DNA of 7,258 nucleotides from Bacillota bacterium (lineage in GTDB: Bacteria > Bacillota > Clostridia > Peptostreptococcales > Anaerovoracaceae): assembly GCA_017936025.1 (NCBI GenBank), contig JAGBGL010000055.1, positions 1 to 7,258 of the forward strand. Direction: 5' to 3'. Under the pieces are notes generated by a model. It was not told the DNA's origin. It saw only the letters and a program-made list of their open reading frames with translations, and did no database searches. The position numbers and the translations under genes are program-made. Positions 1 through 4,601 of this stretch are shown piece by piece; within the stretch, counting starts at the first letter, position 1, and every line of letters starts with the position of its first letter.

Positions 1-2
1 AT

Positions 3-377
3 ATGAAAATGAAATTCATTCACACAACAGCTTATACAAGAGACATGGAAAAATGCCTCGACTTTTACACGAATATTATGGGGCTGGAAGTCGTTGAAAG
101 ATTCCATACTCCTGATGATAAAGAGATCGCATTTCTGGATGCAGGAAACGGAGTAAGGATCGAATTCATCCAGTATGCGAACGGCTATGCACCGGCAGTT
201 GAAAAAACACCGTCCTGGGCATTCGAACCGGAAGACTTTGATGCAATGCTGAAATTCATCGAAGAATCCGATGAATACAGAGTCGAACAGGGCCCTGTAG
301 AAGTTCCGGGCGGAAGATTCTTCTTCTTCTGTGACTTCAACGGAATCTACATCCAGATCATGGAACACTATAAATAA
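3..377 (+). CDS. VOC-superfamily (glyoxalase/bleomycin-resistance fold) protein, substrate unknown
   Basis: A 124-residue protein with the paired beta-alpha-beta-beta-beta layout of the VOC fold: an N-terminal FIHTTAYTRDMEKCLDFY module and a C-terminal FCDFNGIYIQIME module. Length and opening resemble glyoxalase I (GloA), which detoxifies methylglyoxal using a metal held by His/Glu/His/Glu. By eye only two ligands are kept here, H7 and E54; the third position (SWAF, residues 71-74, where GloA has HIAF) has Ser, and the fourth (IQIME, residue 118) has Gln. A standard glyoxalase I activity is therefore doubtful, and I leave the substrate open. The start is uncertain: ATG at 3 and ATG at 9 are in frame and the ribosome binding site lies before the window. 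It is followed after 48 bases by coaB on the same strand and may be co-transcribed with it, although a role in CoA synthesis is not implied. Family assignment is firm, function is not. Confidence 0.85.
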   Translation: MKMKFIHTTAYTRDMEKCLDFYTNIMGLEVVERFHTPDDKEIAFLDAGNGVRIEFIQYANGYAPAVEKTPSWAFEPEDFDAMLKFIEESDEYRVEQGPVEVPGGRFFFFCDFNGIYIQIMEHYK

Positions 378-391
378 CAGTTCACTGGCAG

Positions 392-409
392 AGCCGACCG
401 AAGGCGGCT
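392..409 (+). other. small intergenic hairpin ahead of coaB
   Basis: AGCCG (392-396) pairs with CGGCT (405-409), with an inner CC/GG pair possible. It lies in the 48-base gap before coaB, just upstream of the AGGAG ribosome binding site (415-419). There is no U-tract, so it is not a normal intrinsic terminator. It could affect mRNA stability or translation, or be incidental. Confidence 0.3.
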
Positions 410-425
410 ACTAAAGGAGTAAACA

Positions 426-1112
426 ATGAAAATAATCATTACAGCAGGCGGAACCAGCGAAAAAATCGATGATGTCCGCTCAATCACAAATACATCAACA
501 GGCAGCCTGGGGCTTGCTATCGGAAAACACTTACTCGAAGCTCACGATGACATCGAGCAGCTGTATTATCTGCACGGCCTCCGTGCAAAGGCAGTCGAAG
601 GCGACAATGTAACGGCTATCCCGATCGGCGGAGTGCGCGACCTGGAAAGAGAACTGCAGCACCTGCTGAGAACAGAGAAGATCGATGCAGTAGTGCACGC
701 GATGGCAGTCAGCGACTACATGGTCAAGGAAGTAACAACGCTGGAAGCCATCCAGTCAGGAGCTTCCGCACCGCTGGAAGGAAACAAAATCAGCTCCAGC
801 ATCGACGACCTGACTATAATCCTGCAGCGTTCACCGAAAGTCATCGGCCAGATCAAGGGGTGGAGCCCGGACACAGTGCTGGTAGGCTTCAAACTGCTGA
901 GTCACGTGCCGCACGAAGAACTGATCGAAGTAGGGTATAACCTGCTGAAAAAGAACGGATGCAGCTTTGTAATGGCCAACGACCTGAAAGATATCGGCCC
1001 GGGAGTCCACAAAGGTTACCTGATCCACGAAGACGGAAGCTACGATTCCATGGGAACTAACGAAGAAATCGCAGAAATGATTTCAAAACGTGTCTGGGAG
1101 GAATGCAAATAA
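426..1112 (+). CDS. coaB: phosphopantothenate--cysteine ligase, monofunctional CoaB
   Basis: Predicted to join 4'-phosphopantothenate to cysteine, using a nucleotide triphosphate, in cytosolic coenzyme A synthesis. The 228 residues match the stand-alone CoaB of streptococci and enterococci rather than the fused CoaBC (Dfp) of most bacteria. Visible marks are the N-terminal nucleotide-binding segment IIITAGGTSEKIDDVRSITN (residues 3-22) followed by TSTG, the AMAVSDY motif (92-98), the GNKISSS segment (119-125) with a lysine near the phosphopantothenate site, and VGFKLLS (153-159), the counterpart of VGFAAET in E. coli Dfp. The start is set by AGGAG at 415-419, six bases before the ATG. Its TAA stop shares one base with the preferred ATG of coaC, so the two are translationally coupled. 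In the streptococcal type CTP is the preferred nucleotide; that is family knowledge and cannot be read from the sequence. Confidence 0.93.
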   Translation: MKIIITAGGTSEKIDDVRSITNTSTGSLGLAIGKHLLEAHDDIEQLYYLHGLRAKAVEGDNVTAIPIGGVRDLERELQHLLRTEKIDAVVHAMAVSDYMVKEVTTLEAIQSGASAPLEGNKISSSIDDLTIILQRSPKVIGQIKGWSPDTVLVGFKLLSHVPHEELIEVGYNLLKKNGCSFVMANDLKDIGPGVHKGYLIHEDGSYDSMGTNEEIAEMISKRVWEECK

Positions 1113-1114
1113 TG
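1097..1114 (+). promoter_or_regulatory. ribosome binding site that fixes the coaC start
   Basis: GGAGG (1097-1101) lies inside the last codons of coaB. Two nearby in-frame ATGs compete: 1103 is only one base after GGAGG and so unusable, while 1112 has a 10-base spacer and overlaps the coaB stop as TAATG. The 1112 start gives the N-terminus MNMLLGVTGSIAAYK, which matches the usual short lead before the flavin-binding GxTGSIAAYK motif. Confidence 0.75.
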
Positions 1115-1648
1115 AACATGTTATTAGGAGTAACAGGCAGCATCGCTGCTTATAAAGCGGCGGACATCACCAGTCAGCTGACAAAGCTGGGCCACAACGT
1201 GGACGTGATGCTGACGGAAAGCGGAGCAAAATTCATCACGCCGCTGACACTGCAGACACTCAGCAAAAACAAAGTCTACATGGACATGTTCGAGGAAATC
1301 GTGCCTAAGGAAGTAAAACATATTTCTCTGGCGAAAAAAGCCGACCTGGTCCTGATCGCACCTGCGACAGCTAACATCATCGGCAAACTGGCATACGGCA
1401 TCGCCGACGACTTCCTGTCAACGACAGTTATGGCGGCATACAATGAAACGCCTATCTGGATCGCACCGGCAATGAATACAAACATGTATGAGAATCCGGT
1501 AGTGCAGGAAAACATCAAGAAGCTGGAAGCTCTCGGATATCACTTCATCGAGCCTAAAGCAAGCCTGCTGGCATGCGGCGACCTGGGCAAGGGCGCACTG
1601 GCAGATGTAGACGTGATAGTTAAGACCATAGATGAAGCATTAAAATAA
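1112..1648 (+). CDS. coaC: phosphopantothenoylcysteine decarboxylase, monofunctional CoaC
   Basis: Predicted FMN-dependent enzyme of the HFCD family that decarboxylates 4'-phosphopantothenoyl-cysteine to 4'-phosphopantetheine, the step after CoaB. From the preferred start it has 178 residues, normal for stand-alone CoaC. Seen in order: the flavin-binding GVTGSIAAYKA (residues 6-16), the catalytic histidine H70 in VKHISLAKKADL, the APATANIIGKLAYGIADD segment (83-100), the substrate-binding PAMNTNMYENP (119-129, equivalent to PxMNxxMW, key N122), and the substrate-clamp motif ACGDLGKGAL with C155. H70, N122 and C155 correspond to H75, N125 and C158 of E. coli Dfp. The clamp motif lacks the usual arginine after GxG. 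A longer reading from ATG 1103 adds MQI but has no usable ribosome binding site spacing. Coupled to coaB by overlap; together they supply the function that most bacteria encode as one fused protein. Confidence 0.95.
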   Translation: MNMLLGVTGSIAAYKAADITSQLTKLGHNVDVMLTESGAKFITPLTLQTLSKNKVYMDMFEEIVPKEVKHISLAKKADLVLIAPATANIIGKLAYGIADDFLSTTVMAAYNETPIWIAPAMNTNMYENPVVQENIKKLEALGYHFIEPKASLLACGDLGKGALADVDVIVKTIDEALK

Positions 1649-1649
1649 C

Positions 1650-1670
1650 GACGTGCGCTGATGCGCCGTC
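1650..1670 (+). other. intercistronic hairpin between coaC and thrC
   Basis: GACG-T-GCGC (1650-1658) pairs with GCGC-CGTC (1663-1670) around a TGAT loop, with one bulged T: eight base pairs, GC-rich. It starts two bases after the coaC stop. The following bases (ACAAAGATAC) contain no U-tract, so it is unlikely to be an intrinsic terminator. It may protect the coaC 3' end or mark a processing point in a longer transcript. Confidence 0.5.
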
Positions 1671-1700
1671 ACAAAGATACAAATACAAAGGAGAGGAAAC

Positions 1701-3179
1701 ATGATACATTATCAGAGCACAAGAGGAAGCAGATACATCAAGACTTCTGCACAGGCGATCATTCAGGGAATAGCTGAAGACAAAGGGCTGTATGTACCAA
1801 ACGAAATCCCAAAGTTACCATTTGAAATAGAAGACATGGTCGGTAAATCCTATCAGGAAGTTGCTTTCCGTGTCATCAGAGCTTTCTTCGAAGATTATAC
1901 AGATGAAGAAATGCAGGCATGCATCGACGGTGCATACGATTCCAAATTCGAGGAAGAGGAAGTAGTTCCTGTAGTGAAAGCCGGCGACGCTTTCTTCCTG
2001 GAACTGTACCACGGAAAAACAGCGGCGTTCAAAGACATGGCGCTGTCTATCCTGCCGTATCTGCTGACTACAGCAATGAAAAAAGAAAAAGAAGACCGTA
2101 AGATCTGCATCCTGACAGCGACTTCCGGAGACACAGGAAAGGCTGCACTGGAAGGCTTCGCGGACGTACCGGGAACTGAAATCATCGTATTCTATCCTAA
2201 CAAAGGTGTATCCGAAGTCCAGGAAAGACAGATGGTTACTCAGGAAGGTGACAACACTCACGTATTCGCGATCAACGGAAACTTTGACGATGCTCAGACA
2301 GGCGTGAAGAAGATCTTCAACGACGATGAGTTCGCTGCAAAACTGGACGAGATCGGATGCAAGCTGTCTTCCGCAAACTCCATCAACATCGGCCGTCTGA
2401 TCCCTCAGGTAGCTTACTATGTTTACGGTTACATCAAACTGGTTGAAAGAGGCGAAATCAAAGCCGGTGACAAGATCAACATCGTAGTTCCTACAGGAAA
2501 CTTCGGAAACATCCTGGCAGCTTACTATGCAGGACAGATGGGAATTCCGGTAAGAAAATTCATCTGTGCTTCCAATGAAAACAAAGTCCTTACAGACTTT
2601 ATCAATACAGGAGTTTACAACACAGACAGGGAATTCTTCCTGACAAACTCCCCATCCATGGACATCCTGATTTCCTCCAATCTGGAAAGACTGCTTTATC
2701 ACCTTTCCGGACAGAACGGCGAAGAAATCGCAGAACTGATGGAATCTCTGGAAAAGAACAAGAAGTATCAGGTAAGTCCTAAGATCAATTATGCACTGGA
2801 CGACTTCTACGGCGGATTCGCAGATCAGCAGCGCACTAACGAAGCCATCGGCAAGATGTATGAAAAACACGGTTATCTGATGGATACTCACACAGCAGTA
2901 GCTTACAGAGTATACGAAGATTATCTCGCATACACAGGAGACCAGACACCGACTCTGCTGGCTTCCACAGCGAGCGCATATAAATTCGCAGACAGCGTAG
3001 TCGAATCCATCGGTCTGGAAAAGGGTGAAAACGGATTTGAGTCCGTGCGCAAACTGCATTATGAAACAAGCGTGCGCATCCCTGCAGGACTGAAAAACCT
3101 GGAAGAAAAAGAAATCAGACACAAAGGCGTTATCAACGTTCCGGATATGCCGGAAGCTGTATATAACAGCCTGAAATAA
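1701..3179 (+). CDS. thrC: threonine synthase (PLP-dependent)
   Basis: Predicted to convert O-phospho-L-homoserine and water to L-threonine and phosphate, the last step of threonine synthesis, in the cytosol. The 492 residues and the YQSTRG start match the long E. coli/yeast-type threonine synthases (fold type II PLP enzymes). The PLP lysine is K111 in HGKTAAFKDMAL (104-115; the usual form is HGPTxAFKD). ATSGDTGKAAL (140-150) and PTGNFGNILA (264-273) form the substrate and PLP-phosphate loops; NSPSMDILISSNLER (316-330) is another family block. The C-terminal part includes DTHTAVAY (395-402). The start has AAGGAG at 1688-1693, seven bases before the ATG. It lies 52 bases after coaC and ahead of a strong terminator at 3242-3285. 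No other threonine genes lie in the window. There is no sign of damage. Confidence 0.97.
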   Translation: MIHYQSTRGSRYIKTSAQAIIQGIAEDKGLYVPNEIPKLPFEIEDMVGKSYQEVAFRVIRAFFEDYTDEEMQACIDGAYDSKFEEEEVVPVVKAGDAFFLELYHGKTAAFKDMALSILPYLLTTAMKKEKEDRKICILTATSGDTGKAALEGFADVPGTEIIVFYPNKGVSEVQERQMVTQEGDNTHVFAINGNFDDAQTGVKKIFNDDEFAAKLDEIGCKLSSANSINIGRLIPQVAYYVYGYIKLVERGEIKAGDKINIVVPTGNFGNILAAYYAGQMGIPVRKFICASNENKVLTDFINTGVYNTDREFFLTNSPSMDILISSNLERLLYHLSGQNGEEIAELMESLEKNKKYQVSPKINYALDDFYGGFADQQRTNEAIGKMYEKHGYLMDTHTAVAYRVYEDYLAYTGDQTPTLLASTASAYKFADSVVESIGLEKGENGFESVRKLHYETSVRIPAGLKNLEEKEIRHKGVINVPDMPEAVYNSLK

Positions 3180-3241
3180 ATCAATAAAGTGCTTTGTCAG
3201 TGGCTGGTACCTGGCAGCACGCACAGTAAATAACGAATACG

Positions 3242-3285
3242 GCCTGGATTCCCGGAAAATTCCGGAAATCCGGGCTTTTATATTT
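3242..3285 (+). terminator. intrinsic terminator after thrC
   Basis: GCCTGGATT (3242-3250) pairs with AATCCGGGC (3267-3275) with one G-U pair; after one C/A mismatch the stem continues with CCGGA (3252-3256) and TCCGG (3261-3265) around a small AAAT loop. A T-rich tract TTTTATATTT (3276-3285) follows. This is a strong rho-independent terminator and closes the metabolic gene group, separating it from the recombinase. Confidence 0.88.
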
Positions 3286-3311
3286 GGGAGATTTCCATTC
3301 GAAGGCGTCCT

Positions 3312-3340
3312 TTGTCCATCTATTTAATTAAATGTGCTAC
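3312..3340 (+). promoter_or_regulatory. tentative promoter for the recombinase gene
   Basis: TTGTCC (3312-3317) and TGCTAC (3335-3340) are 17 bases apart in AT-rich DNA between the thrC terminator and the recombinase. Both boxes are poor matches to the sigma-A consensus. A promoter must lie somewhere between 3286 and 3384 if the terminator works, but this exact placement is weak. Confidence 0.25.
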
Positions 3341-3398
3341 CATGAATAAATGGTTCTTAACATGCACATAACAGATCAGGGACAAGGAGGACTAGACA

Positions 3399-4238
3399 AT
3401 GAAGAGAATGATCACTAATGAAATGATGGATGGTTTCAGAAAACACCTCATAGAAGACGAGAAAAGCCAGGCAACTATAGAAAAATATATGAGAGATATA
3501 CACAATTTTGCATCATTTGCTGCCGGCAGACCGGTAGACAAGATGCTGTTACTCGATTACAAACAGCAGCTTGGAAAAACATATGCGCTTACGAGCGCCA
3601 ATTCCATGCTGGCAGCAGTAAATGCATACTTTGATTATGCAGGCTGGCAGGAATGCTGCGTAAAACAATTCAGGATACAGCGGCAGGCTTTCTGCCCGGT
3701 GGAGAAAGAACTTACGAAGGAGGAATATTTCCGGCTGGTAAAGGCGGCACAGCAGAACGGGAACGAACGGCTGAGCCTGATCATAGAAACTCTGGCGGGA
3801 ACGGGCATCCGTATCAGCGAGCTGGAGAATATCAGTGTGGAAGCCATAATGCAGGGCGAAGCTATCGTAAACTGTAAAGGCAAATCGCGCAGGATACTTC
3901 TTGTAAAAAAGCTACGGCGCAAACTGAAATCTTATATCAGCAGGAAGAAAATCGAAAGCGGTCCTGTTTTCGTGAGCCGCAGTGGCAGACCGCTCAGCCG
4001 GAGCAATATCTGGCGGGAAATGAAGCGGCTGTGCGGAAAGGCGGGCGTGTCGGAAAGCAAAGTGTTTCCACACAACTTCAGGCATCTGTTTGCCCGAACC
4101 TTTTACGCGATCGATAAGGATATCGCAAAACTCGCGGATCTGCTGGGCCACGCCAGCATCAATACTACAAGGATATATATCATAACGACCGTCGCCGAAC
4201 ATCGCCGCCGTATGGAAAAAATGCAGCTGATAATTTAG
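3399..4238 (+). CDS. tyrosine recombinase (phage-integrase family), probable DNA invertase
   Basis: A 279-residue tyrosine recombinase. Residues about 6-90 form the SAM-like core-binding domain (FRKHLIEDEKSQATIEKYMRD); about 105-270 form the catalytic domain. The full active-site set is visible: R138 in GTGIRISEL, K162 in KGKSRR, H225 and R228 in PHNFRH, H251 in LLGHASINTT, and nucleophile Y260 in TTRIY. The enzyme should therefore be active. Start: AGGAGG at 3385-3390, eight bases before the ATG. It is smaller than many phage integrases and lacks an arm-binding domain, like XerC/D and the invertases FimB/FimE or Clostridioides RecV. No excisionase, phage gene or transposon cargo is nearby. 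Its stop is 46 bases before a perfect inverted repeat flanking a promoter, so its likely job is to invert that segment; this is inferred from position. Bare homology would also allow a relict integrase. Confidence 0.92.
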   Translation: MKRMITNEMMDGFRKHLIEDEKSQATIEKYMRDIHNFASFAAGRPVDKMLLLDYKQQLGKTYALTSANSMLAAVNAYFDYAGWQECCVKQFRIQRQAFCPVEKELTKEEYFRLVKAAQQNGNERLSLIIETLAGTGIRISELENISVEAIMQGEAIVNCKGKSRRILLVKKLRRKLKSYISRKKIESGPVFVSRSGRPLSRSNIWREMKRLCGKAGVSESKVFPHNFRHLFARTFYAIDKDIAKLADLLGHASINTTRIYIITTVAEHRRRMEKMQLII

Positions 4239-4241
4239 CAG

Positions 4242-4271
4242 AAAATAAAAAAACCAATACACGAAGCATTG
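4242..4271 (-). terminator. minus-strand terminator-like hairpin between the switch and the recombinase
   Basis: Read on the minus strand, CAATGC (4271-4266) pairs with GTATTG (4260-4255), including one G-U pair, around a five-base loop; then come one G, seven T (4253-4247), A and four T (4245-4242). The stem is short (6 bp) and AT-rich, but the T-tract is excellent. It would stop leftward transcription coming from the inverted promoter segment just before the recombinase 3' end. Plausible but not strong. Confidence 0.45.
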
Positions 4272-4284
4272 ATCTCAGATGACG

Positions 4285-4303
4285 TAATGGAAATTATGTT
4301 GTA
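4285..4303 (+). repeat. left inverted repeat (IRL), recombinase site
   Basis: TAATGGAAATTATGTTGTA, the exact reverse complement of 4553-4571. It can be read as a tyrosine-recombinase core site: outer arm TGACGTAAT (4280-4288), centre GGAA (4289-4292), inner arm ATTATGTTG (4293-4301). The outer arm matches the inverse of the inner arm at 6 of 9 bases, so the left site is imperfect. Confidence 0.85.
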
Positions 4304-4360
4304 ATTGGACGGAAAAAGTATGAAGAATTGTGTGTACGTAAAGAACCTGAACATAATAAA

Positions 4361-4431
4361 AAAGGCATAACAAATAAGCCTCTTACCGGACCGGAAAACC
4401 GGACAACAGCAGGCTTATTTGTTATGCTTTT
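4361..4431. terminator. bidirectional intrinsic terminator inside the invertible segment
   Basis: GCATAACAAATAAGCCT (4365-4381) pairs perfectly with AGGCTTATTTGTTATGC (4411-4427), 17 bp, extended to 21 bp by one G-U and three A-U pairs at the base. The 29-base loop includes a second small hairpin, CCGG-AAAA-CCGG (4391-4402). The + strand read ends in TTTT and the minus read in TTTTTT, so both directions can terminate. It would end the recombinase transcript and shield the surface gene from read-through in either orientation of the segment. Confidence 0.85.
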
Positions 4432-4513
4432 CTGTAAATTCTGTATTATTTTTTTATGTATTAACTCGGCAAAAATATATTGCATTTACTGTGTCTTTAT
4501 GAGATTATATATA

Positions 4514-4551
4514 TGTGCATGTAATTTGCATACAGCGTTATAATCTTATTA
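4514..4551 (+). promoter_or_regulatory. invertible promoter for the surface-protein gene
   Basis: A perfect -10 box TATAAT (4539-4544) lies in AT-rich DNA 58 bases before the surface-gene ATG. The predicted start is near 4551, at the edge of the right inverted repeat, giving a leader of about 50 bases. The -35 is poor: the best candidates are TGTGCA (4514-4519, 19-base spacer) or TGCATG (4516-4521, 17-base spacer), and there is no extended TG motif. Two TGCAT copies 11 bases apart (4516-4520, 4527-4531) may bind an activator. Confidence 0.7.
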
Positions 4552-4552
4552 C

Positions 4553-4576
4553 TACAACATAATTTCCATTATGTTG
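4553..4576 (-). repeat. right inverted repeat (IRR), recombinase site, palindromic
   Basis: TACAACATAATTTCCATTA (4553-4571) is the inverse copy of IRL. With five further bases it makes a perfect palindrome: CAACATAAT (4555-4563), centre TTCC (4564-4567), ATTATGTTG (4568-4576). Two 9-bp inverted arms around a short asymmetric centre are what a tyrosine recombinase dimer binds. The centre reads TTCC here and GGAA at IRL, so exchange between them would invert, not delete, the DNA. Confidence 0.85.
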
Positions 4577-4601
4577 ATTTTGTTATGTATAGGAGGAGAG
4601 T

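Larger units (their letters stand above)
4285..4571. other. predicted invertible promoter segment (phase-variation switch), ON orientation
   Basis: A 287-base element bounded by a perfect 19-bp inverted repeat (4285-4303 and 4553-4571), with 249 unique bases between. It holds, from left to right, about 57 bases with no clear signal, a bidirectional terminator (4361-4431), an AT-rich stretch, and a rightward promoter whose start point falls at the right-hand repeat. The tyrosine recombinase lies just upstream and a surface-protein gene just downstream. This matches the design of known inversion switches (E. coli fimS, Clostridioides RecV switches, Bacteroides capsule promoters). As written, the promoter points at the surface gene. 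The gap between the two genes (4239-4601, 363 bases) contains nothing else that I can identify. A small non-autonomous transposon (MITE) is the main alternative: the ends could be read as a TA duplication around ATGG...CCAT. Confidence 0.82.

Noticed and set aside
1124..1518. Minus-strand open frames opposite coaC
   Set aside because: They overlap conserved CoaC motifs on the other strand and have no start signal or recognisable product.
3184..3222. GTGCT...AGCAC pairing with GGTACC in the middle, after the thrC stop
   Set aside because: Only five outer pairs and a poorly paired interior; the better terminator follows at 3242-3285.
1815..3224. Long open frame (469 codons) on the minus strand opposite thrC
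   Set aside because: It is antisense to a well-conserved thrC, its translation is Cys/Phe-rich with no recognisable domain, and it comes from the codon bias of thrC.
4350..4357. AACATAAT, an extra 8/9 match to the recombinase half-site within the segment
   Set aside because: It stands alone with no partner arm, and such a match is easy to get by chance in AT-rich DNA.
4294..4485. 63-codon minus-strand open frame inside the invertible segment
   Set aside because: It also runs through the terminator stem and part of IRL; no plausible start signal or family match.
4328..4543. 71-codon + strand open frame inside the invertible segment
   Set aside because: No ribosome binding site before its ATG, it crosses the whole terminator hairpin, and its product is a Cys/Ile-rich string with no family features.
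4285..4571. MITE or other small transposon with terminal inverted repeats
   Set aside because: Apart from a possible TA there is no target duplication, and the adjacent recombinase, palindromic core sites and outward promoter fit a switch better. Kept as the main alternative.
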